A stretch of DNA of 64,000 bases from Paracoccus tibetensis (GTDB taxonomy: Bacteria; Pseudomonadota; Alphaproteobacteria; Rhodobacterales; Rhodobacteraceae), in the NCBI RefSeq assembly GCF_900102505.1, contig NZ_FMVT01000012.1:1-64000 (forward strand), written 5' to 3'. The notes below the pieces were generated by a model. The model had not been told where the DNA came from, made no database searches, and saw only the letters and a list, made by a program, of their open reading frames with translations. Positions 51,254 to 63,030 of this stretch are shown one piece after another. The position numbers and the translations under genes were made by a program. The stretch's first letter is position 1. Each line of letters starts with the position of its first letter.

Positions 51254-53116
51254 ATGGCGGATCGGGAAGAGCGGATCGGCAGGTGGGTTTCGGGGGGCGC
51301 GCATGGCGCGCTGATCCTCTGGGCCGTGCTTGGCGGCGCGCTGTTCCGGCCGCAGCCGACGACGCCGGTGCGCAGCACGCAGGTCTCGACCATTTCGGGC
51401 GCCGAGTTCGAGGCGCTGGCCGCGGCCTCGCGCGGGGCGGGTCCCGTGGGGGCCGAGGCGACGGCCGTGGCGACGCTGCCCGCCCCCGCCGCCGACGAGG
51501 CGGCCGCGCCCCCCGCGGGCACGACCGCGCCGCAGTCGCAGGCCGCGGCCGAGCTGCCGCCGCCGGGCGACGCTGAAGCCGCGCCTGACCTGAGCGATTT
51601 TGGCGCGCAGGAGCCCGTCGCGGTGGCCAGCGAGCTTGCCCCGCCGCCCACGCCCCCCGCACCCGCCGCCGAGGCGCTGCCCTCTGCGCCGGTGGCCGAG
51701 GCCGCCCCGCAGCAGGCCACGGCGCCGGTGCTGGATGCGCCGATCCCGCCGCGCTCGGCGCTGGCGCTGGACGCATCGCCCCGCCCGGTGGAGCGCCCGG
51801 CCGACCTGGTCGCCGCGCGCGAGCGGCGCCTCGCGGAACGCGCCGCCGCCGAGGAGGCCGCGCGCCTTGCGGCCGAGGCGGCGACCCGCGCCGAAGCCGA
51901 ACGCCAGGCCGCGGCCGAGGCCGCCGCCGCCGAGGCCGCGCGCCAGGCTGCGGCTGCCGCCGAGCGGGCCGAGGCGGAACGCCAGGCCGCCGCGCGCGCC
52001 GAGGCCGAGCAGCGCGCCGCCGCGGACCGCGCGGCCGAGGAGCGTCGTGCCGCCGAGGCCGCCGCCCGCGCCGAAGACGAACGCCGCGCGGCTGCTGCCC
52101 GCGCCGAGGAAGAACAGCGCGCCGCCGAGGCCCGTGCAGCTGACGAGCGCCGGGCCGCAGAAGCCGCGGCGGCCGCGGCCGAAGAACGCCGGGCGGCCGA
52201 GGCCGCCGCCCGCGCCGAGGAAGAGCGCCGTGCAGCCGCCGCTCGCGCCGAGGAGGAACGTCTCGCCGCCGAGCGGCGGGCCGAGGAACAGCGCCGCGCC
52301 GCCGAGGCCGCCCGCGCCGAAGAGGAACGTCGCGCGGCCGCCGAGCGCGACGCCGAGGCGCGCCGGGCCGCGGCTGAGCGCGAGGAGGCCGAGCGCCGCG
52401 CCGCCGCCGCCCGCGCCGAGGAGGAACGCCGCGCTGCCGCCGAAGCCGCCGAACGTCAGGCCGCCGCCCGCGAGGCCGCCGAGCGGCAGGCGCTGGAGGA
52501 CGCGCTGCGCGAGGCGCAGCAGGGACAGGCGGGCGCGGCAGGCACCGACACCGCCTCGACCGGGGACGCCTTCGGCGGCGACCGGCAGCGGATCGAGGGC
52601 GGCGACGGCGCTTCGGCCGGCCTCGACCCGCTGGCGGCGGCCCTGGCGGGCGCCCTGTCCGGCAGCGGCGGCGAGGCGGCTCCGGCGCCCGTGCCGGGTG
52701 ACGTGATGCAGCTTGCGCCGGGGGTGGTCCGCCCTCTCCCGCCGCTTGACGAGGAGGCCGATGCGGGTGCCGCGGGCCGCCAGCTTCCGATGGGCGCGCC
52801 GCTGTCGCAGGCCGAGCGCGACGGGCTGCGCGTCGCCATCCAGGACTGCTGGAACGTCGGCGCACTGTCGGTCGAGGCGGCGCAGATGTCGGTCTCGGTC
52901 TCGTTCTCGCTCGGACCGGACGGGGTGCCGGAGCCGGGCAGCCTGCGCATCTCGGACTTTCGCGGCGGCTCGGCCGGGGCGGCGCAGCAGGCTTTCGACG
53001 TCGCCCGCCGGGCGATCCTGATGTGCGGGAGCCGCGGCTTCGACCTGCCGGGCGCGAAATACGGCCGCTGGCGCGACGTCGATGTGACGTTCCGCCCGGA
53101 CGGCATTGATTTCTGA
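51254..53116 (+). CDS. tolA: TolA-like protein with very long Ala/Glu/Arg coiled coil
   Basis: TolA links the inner-membrane TolQR motor to Pal and TolB. The 620-aa product is much longer than E. coli TolA (about 420). It has a membrane helix at about 14-32, an Ala/Pro/Glu linker, and a roughly 230-residue helical domain of repeated AEEERRAAAEAAARAEEE-like units (51820-52510). A C-terminal globular domain carries AIQDCWNVGAL and FRPDGIDF. The repeat is so regular that copy-number change by slippage is plausible. Confidence 0.93.
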   Translation: MADREERIGRWVSGGAHGALILWAVLGGALFRPQPTTPVRSTQVSTISGAEFEALAAASRGAGPVGAEATAVATLPAPAADEAAAPPAGTTAPQSQAAAELPPPGDAEAAPDLSDFGAQEPVAVASELAPPPTPPAPAAEALPSAPVAEAAPQQATAPVLDAPIPPRSALALDASPRPVERPADLVAARERRLAERAAAEEAARLAAEAATRAEAERQAAAEAAAAEAARQAAAAAERAEAERQAAARAEAEQRAAADRAAEERRAAEAAARAEDERRAAAARAEEEQRAAEARAADERRAAEAAAAAAEERRAAEAAARAEEERRAAAARAEEERLAAERRAEEQRRAAEAARAEEERRAAAERDAEARRAAAEREEAERRAAAARAEEERRAAAEAAERQAAAREAAERQALEDALREAQQGQAGAAGTDTASTGDAFGGDRQRIEGGDGASAGLDPLAAALAGALSGSGGEAAPAPVPGDVMQLAPGVVRPLPPLDEEADAGAAGRQLPMGAPLSQAERDGLRVAIQDCWNVGALSVEAAQMSVSVSFSLGPDGVPEPGSLRISDFRGGSAGAAQQAFDVARRAILMCGSRGFDLPGAKYGRWRDVDVTFRPDGIDF

Positions 53117-53174
53117 CATGAAACGGCCACCGGCGCGGCTTCCGCCCGGCCCGCAGCTGAAGTAAGAGGACGCC

Positions 53175-54506
53175 ATGTTCGCCAAGCTGACCCTTGCCCC
53201 CGCCCTCGTCTCGGCTCTCGCGCTGAGCCTTGCGGGCGCGACCGCCCTGCCGGCCCTCGCGCAGGAGGGCCCGCTGCGGATCGAGATCACCGACGGCGTG
53301 GTTGAGCCAATGACCATCGCCATCCCGGCCTTCCACGGCGATGCCGAACTTGCCGCGCGCGTGCGGCAGGTCGTGGCCGACGACCTGACCGGCACCGGCC
53401 TCTTCCGCGAGATCCCGGCCGAGGCCCATATCGCCCGCCCCGCCAGCTTCACCGAGGCGGTCAGCTACGAGGACTGGCGCGCGGTCAATGCCCAAGGCCT
53501 CGTCTCGGCCGAGGTGACGCGGAACGGCGAGGACATCAGCGTGCGCTTCCGGCTGTTCGACGTCGTCTCGGGCCAGCCGCAGGGCGACGGGATGCAGTTC
53601 GACGCCCGTGCGACCGACTGGCGCCGGGCGGCGCACAAGATCGCGGACCAGATCTATGCCCGGCTGACGGGCGAGCGGCCTTATTTCGACAGCCGCGTCG
53701 CCTTCGTGCAGGAGACGGGGCCGAAGAACGCCCGCATCAAGCGGATCGGCGTGATGGACTATGACGGCGCGAACGTGCGCTGGATGACCGACAGCTCGTC
53801 GCTGGTGCTGGCCCCGCGCTTCTCGCCCGACGGGCGGCGGCTGCTTTATACCAGCTGGGACAGCGGCTTCCCGCAGATCCGCATGATGGACGTCGCCAGC
53901 GTCACCTCGCGCCCGGTCACGCAGGACGGCGCGACCATGGCCTTCTCGCCGACCTTCAGCCCCGACGGGCGCTGGATCGCCTATTCGCGCGAGCAGGGCG
54001 GCAACACCGACATCTGGCTGATGGACGCCGGCACCGGCGCGCAGCGTCCGCTGACGAACGCCCCATCGATCGAGACCTCGCCAAGCTTCAGCCCCGATGG
54101 CAGCCGCATCGTCTTCGAAAGCGACCGTTCGGGCAGCCCGCAGCTCTACATCATGGGCCTCGACGGGGGCGAGCCGTCGCGGATCAGCTTCGGGGACGGG
54201 CGCTACGGCACGCCGGCCTGGTCGCCCAAGGGCGACATGATCGCCTTCACCAAGCGCATCGGCGAACGCTTCCATATCGGCGTCATGCGCACCGACGGCT
54301 CGGGCGAGCGGACCCTGACGGAGTCGTTTCTTGACGAGGGTCCGACCTGGGCGCCCAATGGCCGCGTGGTCATGTTCACCCGCGTGACCCCCGGCGGAAC
54401 CGGCGCGCCCCGCCTGCATTCGGTAGACATCACGGGGCGCAACATGCGACCGCTGAACCTGGATTTCGCCGCCTCGGACCCGTCCTGGGGCCCGCTGCTG
54501 CCATGA
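53175..54506 (+). CDS. tolB: Tol-Pal system beta-propeller protein TolB
   Basis: TolB is a periplasmic protein that binds Pal and TolA. The 443-aa precursor has a signal peptide (about 1-29, ending ALAQ), an N-terminal alpha/beta domain (about 35-165), and a six-bladed beta-propeller with repeated FSPDG units (APRFSPDGRRLLYTSWDSG, FSPTFSPDGRWIAYSREQGG). AGAGGA precedes the ATG. It lies between tolA and pal. Confidence 0.97.
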   Translation: MFAKLTLAPALVSALALSLAGATALPALAQEGPLRIEITDGVVEPMTIAIPAFHGDAELAARVRQVVADDLTGTGLFREIPAEAHIARPASFTEAVSYEDWRAVNAQGLVSAEVTRNGEDISVRFRLFDVVSGQPQGDGMQFDARATDWRRAAHKIADQIYARLTGERPYFDSRVAFVQETGPKNARIKRIGVMDYDGANVRWMTDSSSLVLAPRFSPDGRRLLYTSWDSGFPQIRMMDVASVTSRPVTQDGATMAFSPTFSPDGRWIAYSREQGGNTDIWLMDAGTGAQRPLTNAPSIETSPSFSPDGSRIVFESDRSGSPQLYIMGLDGGEPSRISFGDGRYGTPAWSPKGDMIAFTKRIGERFHIGVMRTDGSGERTLTESFLDEGPTWAPNGRVVMFTRVTPGGTGAPRLHSVDITGRNMRPLNLDFAASDPSWGPLLP

Positions 54507-54513
54507 GGATGAC

Positions 54514-55047
54514 ATGACCCACGCCCTGACCAAGCCCGCCCTTCTGGCCTGCCTGCTGGGCCTTGCCGCCTGCGCCCAGCCTGCCCCGCCGCCGCCGGTG
54601 ATCGATCCCTATGCTCAGACCGGCGCCGGCGCCGTCTACCAGGGCAACCTGCCCGGCGGCGTGCTGGGGGCCGAGGCGACCGCGCAGTATTTCCGCGGGC
54701 AGGTCGGCGACACCGTCCTCTTCGCCGCCGAGCAGACCGCGCTGACGCCCGAGGCCCGCAGCATTCTGACCCGGCAGGCGCAGTGGCTGAACCAGCACGC
54801 GAACTTCACCGCCGTGGTGCAAGGCCATGCCGAGGAAACGGGCACGCGCGAATACAACCTCGCGCTCGGTGCCCGCAGGGCGAGCGCGGTGCAGGAATAC
54901 CTGGTCGCGCAGGGCGTCGCCCCCGGCCGCATCCGCACCCTCAGCTTCGGCAAGGAGCGCCCGGCCGAGACCTGCTCGGACGAAAGCTGCTACGCCCGCA
55001 ACCGCCGCGCCGTCACCGTCGTCAGCGACAGCGGGGCCGGCCTGTGA
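54514..55047 (+). CDS. pal: Peptidoglycan-associated lipoprotein Pal
   Basis: Pal anchors the outer membrane to peptidoglycan. The 177-aa precursor has a lipobox LAAC (Cys22) after a hydrophobic signal. The C-terminal OmpA-like domain (about 70-170) has FTAVVQGHAEETGTREYNLA and LGARRASAVQEYLVAQGV. The two cysteines in CSDESC near the end are a Rhodobacteraceae-type feature. The stop overlaps the cpoB GTG as GTGA. Confidence 0.96.
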   Translation: MTHALTKPALLACLLGLAACAQPAPPPPVIDPYAQTGAGAVYQGNLPGGVLGAEATAQYFRGQVGDTVLFAAEQTALTPEARSILTRQAQWLNQHANFTAVVQGHAEETGTREYNLALGARRASAVQEYLVAQGVAPGRIRTLSFGKERPAETCSDESCYARNRRAVTVVSDSGAGL

Positions 55048-55970
55048 TCCGCAGCGCGGCCCTCGCTTCGCTGCTGGCGCTCGGCCTTGCCGGCCTTCCC
55101 GCGCCGCTGACGGCGCAGGAGCCGGCCGGCACCACCGTCGCGGACATGCGCGCGCAGCTGGCCGAGGTCCGCACGCAATTGCAGCAGCTTCGGGCCGAGC
55201 TGGTCGCATCGGGTCCGGCGGGCTTTCAGGCCGTCGGCGGCGATGCGGCCATCGACCGGATGAACGCGATGGAAGCGCGGCTGATGCAGCTGACCGACCA
55301 GGCCGAGCGGCTGCAGAACCGCATCAGCCGCATCGCGACGGACAGCGAGCGGCGCCTGTCGGATCTCGAGTTCCGGCTCTGCGAGATGGACGAGAGCTGC
55401 GATCTGAGCGCGCTGACCGTCCCCGCCCGCAGCGCCGACTCCGCGCCCGAACTGGCGCCCTCGGCCCCGGCCGTCGCCATTGACCCGCGCCCGGGCACCG
55501 CCGCCACCGCCGCCGAGCAGACCGATTTCGACGCCGCGCGTCAGGCGCTGGACGCTGGCGACAACCTGCGCGCGGCCGAGATGTTCGCCGCCGTGGCCGA
55601 GACCCATGCTGGCGGGCCGCTGACGGCCGAGGCGCTGTTCCTGCGCGGCACCGCGCTCGACCGGGCCGGCCAGCCGCGCCAGGCGGCCGCGGCCTGGCTC
55701 GAGGGCTTCTCGGCCGACCCTGACGGCCCCCGCGCCGGCGAGAGCCTTCTGGGCATCGCGGGCGTCATCGAGTCCCAGGGCGACGCCACTGCCGCCTGCC
55801 TCTATCTGTCCGAGATCGCCGCGCGCTTTCCCGGCACGCCCCCTGCCGCCGAGGCCGAGCAGCGCGTGATGCGCCTCGGCTGCGGGGTGAACGATCTCGG
55901 CGCGCTCGACCCGCTTCTGGACCCGAACCTCGACCCCGAGGCCGCGGCGGACCTGGCCGAGCACGATTGA
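55044..55970 (+). CDS. cpoB: Tol-Pal system protein CpoB/YbgF
   Basis: CpoB coordinates outer-membrane constriction with septal peptidoglycan synthesis. The 308-aa precursor has a signal peptide (about 1-24, ending LTAQ), an N-terminal coiled coil (about 33-115, MRAQLAEVRTQLQQLRAEL), a Pro/Ala linker, and a TPR domain from about residue 160 (FDAARQALDAGDNLRAAEMF). The start is GTG at 55044. It is 10 bases from tilS. Confidence 0.93.
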   Translation: MIRSAALASLLALGLAGLPAPLTAQEPAGTTVADMRAQLAEVRTQLQQLRAELVASGPAGFQAVGGDAAIDRMNAMEARLMQLTDQAERLQNRISRIATDSERRLSDLEFRLCEMDESCDLSALTVPARSADSAPELAPSAPAVAIDPRPGTAATAAEQTDFDAARQALDAGDNLRAAEMFAAVAETHAGGPLTAEALFLRGTALDRAGQPRQAAAAWLEGFSADPDGPRAGESLLGIAGVIESQGDATAACLYLSEIAARFPGTPPAAEAEQRVMRLGCGVNDLGALDPLLDPNLDPEAAADLAEHD

Positions 55971-55980
55971 GACCGCCGCG

Positions 55981-57213
55981 ATGACCAGCCCCTCCGATCC
56001 CGTCGGCCGCATCCGCGCCGCGCTGGACCGGCTTGCGGGCGACATGCCCGCGCTCGGCCTTGCGGTCTCGGGCGGCGGGGATTCGGTGGCGCTGATGCAG
56101 GTGGCCGCGGAATGGGCGCAGGGCCGGCGCATCATGATCGCCACGGTGGATCACGGCCTGCGCGCAGGCAGCGCGGCCGAGGCGCAGCAGGTCGCGCGGC
56201 AGGCGCGGATGCTTGGGCTGCCGCACGCGATCCTGCTGTGGCGCCGGGACACCGAGGCCGGCAACCTGATGGCGCAGGCGCGGGACGCGCGGCTGCGGCT
56301 GCTGTCGGGCTGGGCCGTCCGCAACGAGCTTCCGGCCGTCGCGCTCGGCCATACCTCGGACGACATGGCCGAGACGCTGCTGATGCGCCTTGGCCGCGGG
56401 GCCGGCATCGACGGGCTGGCCGGCATGGCCCCCTGGCGCGACGCCTTCGGGATGCGCTGGCTGCGCCCCATGCTGGGGGTGGACCGGGCCGCGCTGCGCG
56501 CCTGGCTGACCGAGCGCGGCATCGACTGGATCGACGATCCCTCGAACGAGAACACCGACTTCGAGCGCGTACGCACCCGTCAGGCGATGGCCGCGCTCGG
56601 CCTCGATGCCGCGGCGCTGGCGGCCTCGGCCCGCCACTTGGCCGAGGCGCGCGACGCGCTGTCGGCCTATGCCCTGCACATCGCCCGCGATGCCGAGGCC
56701 GACCGCGGCAGCCTGGTGATCGACCGCTCGGCCCTGCGCGAGGCCCCGCCCGAGATCCGCCGCCGCCTTCTGGTCGCGGCCTGCCGGTGGGTCACCGGCG
56801 CCGACTACCCGCCGCGCCGCGCGACGCTGGTCCATGCGCTGGAGGCGGTGATGACCGGCGGGCGGGTGACGCTGGACGGAACGATGATCACCCATGACGG
56901 CGGCCGGCTGCGGATCGCGCGCGAGGCCGCCGCGGCGCAGCGCAGCCCGGCGACGACCGGCGTCATCTGGGACCGCCGCTGGCGAATCGAGGGGCTGCCC
57001 CACGCGACGCACATCGCGGCGGCCGGCCCCGAGGCGCTGTCGCGGCTGCGCTGGCGCGACAGCGGCCTCAGCCGCGACGAGGCCGCGGCAAGTCCTGGGA
57101 TCTGGGGCGGAACCCGCCTTCTGGCCGCCCCGGTGCTGGAAGAGGCCCCCGGCCTGCGTGCCGAGCCGCTGCGCGACGCGGCAGATTTCCGCAGGCTCGT
57201 GAAGGCGCATTGA
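55981..57213 (+). CDS. tilS: tRNA(Ile)-lysidine synthetase
   Basis: TilS modifies C34 of the AUA-reading tRNA(Ile) to lysidine. The 410-aa protein has the PP-loop SGGGDSVALMQ near residues 24-34, VDHGLRAGSAAEAQ, and LGHTSDDMAETLLMRLGRG. WIDDPSNENTDFERVRTR then precedes the less conserved C-terminal part. The third residue of the canonical SGGxDS motif fits. It lies between cpoB and ftsH, as in many alphaproteobacteria. Confidence 0.95.
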   Translation: MTSPSDPVGRIRAALDRLAGDMPALGLAVSGGGDSVALMQVAAEWAQGRRIMIATVDHGLRAGSAAEAQQVARQARMLGLPHAILLWRRDTEAGNLMAQARDARLRLLSGWAVRNELPAVALGHTSDDMAETLLMRLGRGAGIDGLAGMAPWRDAFGMRWLRPMLGVDRAALRAWLTERGIDWIDDPSNENTDFERVRTRQAMAALGLDAAALAASARHLAEARDALSAYALHIARDAEADRGSLVIDRSALREAPPEIRRRLLVAACRWVTGADYPPRRATLVHALEAVMTGGRVTLDGTMITHDGGRLRIAREAAAAQRSPATTGVIWDRRWRIEGLPHATHIAAAGPEALSRLRWRDSGLSRDEAAASPGIWGGTRLLAAPVLEEAPGLRAEPLRDAADFRRLVKAH

Positions 57214-57270
57214 ACCTTTGCCGAATATCCCTATTTTCAAGCCATATCTCACCCGCTGGAGGAGCCTCTT

Positions 57271-59163
<1,893 letters not shown>

Positions 59164-59184
59164 GCAGCCCCTCAAAGCCTTCAA

Positions 59185-59218
59185 GAAGCCCCGGCCTACG
59201 CCGGGGCTTCTTCGTTTT
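59185..59218 (+). terminator. Rho-independent terminator of ftsH
   Basis: A perfect 11-bp stem GAAGCCCCGGC-CTAC-GCCGGGGCTTC followed by TTCGTTTT, 21 bases after the ftsH stop. Confidence 0.9.
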
Positions 59219-59325
59219 CCGGCATCTCGCGGCGGGCGGCGCCTTGTCGCCACACCTTCCGCTGCCGGATTGGCCTGCGCCAATCTCTTTCACCAAGGGT
59301 TGCAAGGCTTTCGCGCGCTCACTAG

Positions 59326-59781
59326 ATGCGGGACATGGACAGCCGCCAGAACATGTTCGACAAGATGCTGTGCTTCGACATCTACGCGGCCAATCTGGCA
59401 TTTGGGCGCCTCTACAAGCCGATGCTCGACCAGCTGAGCCTCACCTATCCGCAGCTTCTGGTCCTCCTCTGCCTCTGGGCCGAGGATGGCCGCAGCGTCG
59501 GCGGTCTCGGCCTCGCCCTCAGCCTCGACAGCAGCACCTTGACGCCAATGCTGAAGCGGCTCGAGACGCAGGGCCTCCTGGTCCGCAAGCGCGACCATGA
59601 GGACGAGCGGCGGGTGATCGTCTCGCTCACGGACAAGGGGCGGGCGCTGCAGGCCCCGGCGGCCGACGTCCTGCACTGCACCGCGCGCAGCGTCGGCTTT
59701 GACGAGGACGAGCGCGCACTCCTGCACGAGATGCTGCTGCGCCTGCGCCAGAACCTCATGGCGGCGACCGCGGCGGGCTAG
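59326..59781 (+). CDS. MarR/OhrR-family transcriptional regulator
   Basis: A 151-aa winged-helix regulator. The N-terminal segment [20 protein letters not shown] has the conserved cysteine (C16) that senses organic hydroperoxides in Ohr[14 protein letters not shown] follows, then the wing region [20 protein letters not shown] and [14 protein letters not shown] further cysteine (DVLHCTARS) could form a disulfide. No ohr gene is adjacent, so its target is unknown. ATG 59335 is an alternative start. Confidence 0.87.
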   Translation: MRDMDSRQNMFDKMLCFDIYAANLAFGRLYKPMLDQLSLTYPQLLVLLCLWAEDGRSVGGLGLALSLDSSTLTPMLKRLETQGLLVRKRDHEDERRVIVSLTDKGRALQAPAADVLHCTARSVGFDEDERALLHEMLLRLRQNLMAATAAG

Positions 59782-59822
59782 GCCCTTGCGATCGGGCGCT
59801 TTCCCGTGCAATGGCTCGCGCC

Positions 59823-60122
59823 ATGAAGCCGATCGACCAGATCCCCGACATGCCCGCGCTCCGCGTCGAGATCGACGCCCTGGACCGCCAGATCATCCTG
59901 CTGCTCGCCCGCCGCCGCGACCTCATCGCCAGGGCCGCGCAGATCAAGGCCGGCAACGGCTGGCCCGCCCGCATCGACGCCCGCGTCGAGGAAGTCATCG
60001 CGAACGCGCGCCGACATGCCGCCGCGGAAGGACTGGACCCGGAGCTGATCGGCGCGATCTGGCGCCAGCTGGTCGAGGCGGCCATCGCGCAGGAAGAACG
60101 TCACCTGAAGGAGCAGGAATGA
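59823..60122 (+). CDS. Chorismate mutase, AroQ type (second copy)
   Basis: A 99-aa AroQ chorismate mutase. Helix 1 is [20 protein letters not shown], the loop lysine is in AAQIKA, and helix 2 region [20 protein letters not shown] ends with the [18 protein letters not shown] helix. It is distinct from the copy at 25233. ATG 59811 would add four residues; neither start has a good ribosome binding site. It overlaps folD as ATGA, so both are one transcript. Confidence 0.86.
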   Translation: MKPIDQIPDMPALRVEIDALDRQIILLLARRRDLIARAAQIKAGNGWPARIDARVEEVIANARRHAAAEGLDPELIGAIWRQLVEAAIAQEERHLKEQE

Positions 60123-60994
60123 GCGCCGAGATCATCGACGGCAAGGCCTCCGCGGCCCGCCTGCGCGCCCGCATCGCCGAGGACGTGCGGGCGCTTGCCG
60201 CACGGGGCATCACGCCGGGCCTTGCCGTGGTGCTGGTCGGCGAGGACCCGGCCAGCGAGGTCTATGTCCGCTCCAAGGGCCGGATGACGCGCGAGGTCGG
60301 CATGACCTCCTTCGAGCATCGCCTGCCCGCCGACACGCCCGAGGACGCGCTTCTGGCGCTCATCGCGCAGCTGAACGCGGACCCGGCCGTCAACGGCATC
60401 CTCGTCCAGCTGCCCCTGCCCCGCCACATGGACGAGGCCGCGGTCATCAACGCCATCGCGCCGGAGAAGGACGTGGACGGCTTCCACGTGATCAATGCCG
60501 GCCGCCTCGCCACCGGGCAGACGGCGATGGTCCCCTGCACCCCGCTCGGCTGCCTGATGCTGCTCAGGGACCGCCTCGGCCCGCTCGCCGGCAAGCGCGC
60601 GGTGGTCATCGGCCGCAGCAACATCGTCGGCAAGCCGATGGCGCAGCTTCTGCTGCGCGACAGCGCCACTGTCACCATCGCCCATTCCCGCACGGCGGAC
60701 CTGCCCGCCCTCTGCCGCGAGGCCGAGATCCTGATCGCCGCCGTCGGCCGCCCCTTTTTCGTGCAGGGCGACTGGATCCGCCCCGGCGCGACGGTGATCG
60801 ATGTCGGCATCAACCGCACGGAAGACGGCCTCGTCGGCGATGTCGATTTCGTCGCCGCGCGCCAGCGCGCCGGCGCCATCACCCCGGTCCCCGGAGGTGT
60901 CGGCCCGATGACCATCGCGTGCCTTCTGGCCAACACCCTCACGGCCGCGGCCAGAACCCACGGCCTGCCCGACCCCGAGGGCCTCACCCTCTAG
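60119..60994 (+). CDS. folD: Methylenetetrahydrofolate dehydrogenase/cyclohydrolase FolD
   Basis: FolD interconverts methylene-, methenyl- and 10-formyl-THF with NADP. The 291-aa protein has [20 protein letters not shown] (catalytic lysine in the SKGR segment), [36 protein letters not shown], and the NADP site [37 protein letters not shown] ends the conserved region. Confidence 0.97.
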   Translation: MSAEIIDGKASAARLRARIAEDVRALAARGITPGLAVVLVGEDPASEVYVRSKGRMTREVGMTSFEHRLPADTPEDALLALIAQLNADPAVNGILVQLPLPRHMDEAAVINAIAPEKDVDGFHVINAGRLATGQTAMVPCTPLGCLMLLRDRLGPLAGKRAVVIGRSNIVGKPMAQLLLRDSATVTIAHSRTADLPALCREAEILIAAVGRPFFVQGDWIRPGATVIDVGINRTEDGLVGDVDFVAARQRAGAITPVPGGVGPMTIACLLANTLTAAARTHGLPDPEGLTL

Positions 60995-61058
60995 CCCATC
61001 TTCTGTGTGCAAATATCCCGGGGGAGGCGCCGCAGGCGCCCGGGGGCAGCGCCCCCGT
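60995..61058 (+). repeat. Dispersed 3'-end intergenic element, copy 3
   Basis: Directly after the folD stop the sequence CCCATCTTCTGTGTGCAAAT is followed by ATCCCGGGGG and two perfect hairpins: GGCGCC-GCA-GGCGCC (61026-61040) and CGGGGGC-AGC-GCCCCCG (61041-61057). It shares the stop, T-rich, ATATCC, G-run order with copies at 4300 and 30261 and separates convergent folD and ruvB. Confidence 0.55.
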
Positions 61059-61075
61059 CCCGCGCCGCCGCAAGC

Positions 61076-62107
61076 TCAGCCCTCGAACAGCATGCCCTGC
61101 GAGGGTTGCACCGGCGCCTCCAGCCCCAGATGCCGCCAGGCCCGCTGCGCAAGCTGCCGCCCGCGCGGGGTCCGCGCGATCAGCCCCTGCTGCAAGAGGT
61201 AAGGCTCGATCACCTCCTCGATCGCATCGCGGCTCTCCGACAGCGCCGCCGCCAGCGTCTCGACCCCGACCGGCCCGCCGCCGTAATGCTCGGCCATCAG
61301 CGACAGATACCGCCGGTCCGCGCCGTCGAGCCCCAGATCGTCCACCCCGAGCCGCGTCAGCGCCATGTCGGCAAGCGCCCGCGTCAGCCGCCCGTCGCCC
61401 TCCACCAGCGCGAAATCCACCACCCGCCGCAAGAGCCGCCCCGCGATCCGCGGCGTGCCGCGCGAGCGGCGGGCGATCTCCCACGTCCCCTCCGGCTCGG
61501 CTGCGATCCCCATCAGCCGCGCGCCGCGCTGCACGATCAGGTCCAGCTCGGCGATCTCGTAGAACTGCAGCCGGGTCGGGATGCCGAAGCGGTCGCGCAG
61601 CGGCGTCGTCAGCAGCCCGAGCCGCGTCGTCGCCCCGACCAGGGTAAAGGGTTGCAGCTCGATCCTGACGGTGCGCGCGGCCGGCCCCTCGCCGATCACC
61701 AGGTCCAGCTCGAAATCCTCCATCGCCGGATAGAGCACCTCCTCCACCGCCGGGTTCATCCGGTGGATCTCGTCGATGAACAGCACGTCCCGCGCCTCGA
61801 GATTGGTCAGGATCGCCGCCAGGTCCCCGGCCCGCGCGATCACCGGCCCCGAGGTCATCCGGAAGTTCACGCCCAACTCGCGCGCCATGATCTGCGCCAG
61901 CGTGGTCTTGCCGAGGCCGGGCGGGCCGTAGAACAGCGTGTGGTCCATCGCTTTGCCGCGCATCTTCGCGCTTTCGATGAAGACCCGCAGGTTGGCCCGC
62001 GCCTCGGCCTGGCCGACGAATTCCGACAGGCCCTGAGGGCGCAGTGCGCGGTCCTCGGCCTCGTCCTCCATCTTGGCGCCGCGCAGCACCGGGTCGGGCT
62101 GGCTCAT
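61076..62107 (-). CDS. ruvB: Holliday junction branch-migration ATPase RuvB
   Basis: RuvB is the AAA+ hexameric motor that drives branch migration with RuvA. The 343-aa protein has [20 protein letters not shown], Walker [12 protein letters not shown] at about 65-75, Walker [28 protein letters not shown], and a C-terminal winged helix ([15 protein letters not shown]). Its start overlaps the htpX stop by four bases. Confidence 0.97.
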   Translation of the reverse strand: MSQPDPVLRGAKMEDEAEDRALRPQGLSEFVGQAEARANLRVFIESAKMRGKAMDHTLFYGPPGLGKTTLAQIMARELGVNFRMTSGPVIARAGDLAAILTNLEARDVLFIDEIHRMNPAVEEVLYPAMEDFELDLVIGEGPAARTVRIELQPFTLVGATTRLGLLTTPLRDRFGIPTRLQFYEIAELDLIVQRGARLMGIAAEPEGTWEIARRSRGTPRIAGRLLRRVVDFALVEGDGRLTRALADMALTRLGVDDLGLDGADRRYLSLMAEHYGGGPVGVETLAAALSESRDAIEEVIEPYLLQQGLIARTPRGRQLAQRAWRHLGLEAPVQPSQGMLFEG

Positions 62108-63015
62108 CCGCGGCCCCAGGGGGTGCGCGGCCCGCCGCTGCGGGGAATGCGGCTGGCTGCCGTGGGCTGGACCGGGGCCGCACGCCCCTCCAGCGCCATC
62201 AGGCGGGCGATCCGCTCCTCGGTCGGCGGATGGGTGGCGAAGAGCCGGTCGGCCCGCAGCGCATGGAGGGGGTTGATGATGAACATGGCCGCGGCCGCCG
62301 GGTTCTTCTCGGCGGGCACGTTGACGGTGCGCCCCGCAGCCGCGCTGATCCGCTGCAGCGCCGAGGCGAGCGCGCGCGGCTGCCCGCAGATCGCGGCGCC
62401 GGTCGCATCCGCCTCGTATTCCCGCGCCCGGCTGATCGCCATCTGCACCATCGCCGCCGCCATCGGCGCCAGGATCATGGCGACGATGGCGCCGATCCCG
62501 CCCCCGCGCCCGTCGCGGCCTCCGGTAAAGAGCATCATGTTCCCCATCATCGCGATGGCGCCCGCCATGGTCGCGGTGACGGTCATGGTCAGCGTGTCGC
62601 GATGCTTGATATGGGCCAGCTCATGGGCGATCACGCCCGCCATCTCTTCCCGGCTCAGCACCCGCGTCAGCCCCTGCGTCACCGCCACCGCGGCGTTCTC
62701 GGGATTGCGCCCGGTCGCGAAGGCGTTCGGCTGCTCGGTCGGCAGCAGATACAGCTTCGGCATCGGCAGATCCGCCCGCCGCGCCAGCTCGGCCGTCATG
62801 GCATAAAGATCGCCGCCCTGTGCCGGGCTTAACTCGACCGCGCCCTGCTGGCGCAGCACCATCTTGTCGCTGTTCCAATAGGCGAAGAAGTTCATGCCCC
62901 CCGCGATCACGAAGGCCATGATCATGCCGCCCGAGCCGCCCATCATCCAGCCAAGCCCCATGACCAGCGCCGTCAGCGCGGCCATCAGCATGAAGACCTT
63001 GACGTTCCCTTCCAT
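62104..63015 (-). CDS. htpX: Zinc metalloprotease HtpX
   Basis: HtpX is an M48 membrane protease that degrades misfolded membrane proteins. The 303-aa protein has N-terminal membrane helices (about 5-22 and 28-46), the zinc motif [11 protein letters not shown] near residues 130-140, further hydrophobic segments (about 146-190), and the third ligand region [10 protein letters not shown]. It lies between ruvA and ruvB and overlaps ruvB, an unusual insertion into the ruv group. Confidence 0.95.
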   Translation of the reverse strand: MEGNVKVFMLMAALTALVMGLGWMMGGSGGMIMAFVIAGGMNFFAYWNSDKMVLRQQGAVELSPAQGGDLYAMTAELARRADLPMPKLYLLPTEQPNAFATGRNPENAAVAVTQGLTRVLSREEMAGVIAHELAHIKHRDTLTMTVTATMAGAIAMMGNMMLFTGGRDGRGGGIGAIVAMILAPMAAAMVQMAISRAREYEADATGAAICGQPRALASALQRISAAAGRTVNVPAEKNPAAAAMFIINPLHALRADRLFATHPPTEERIARLMALEGRAAPVQPTAASRIPRSGGPRTPWGRG

Positions 63016-63030
63016 CCGATCCGCCTCCGC

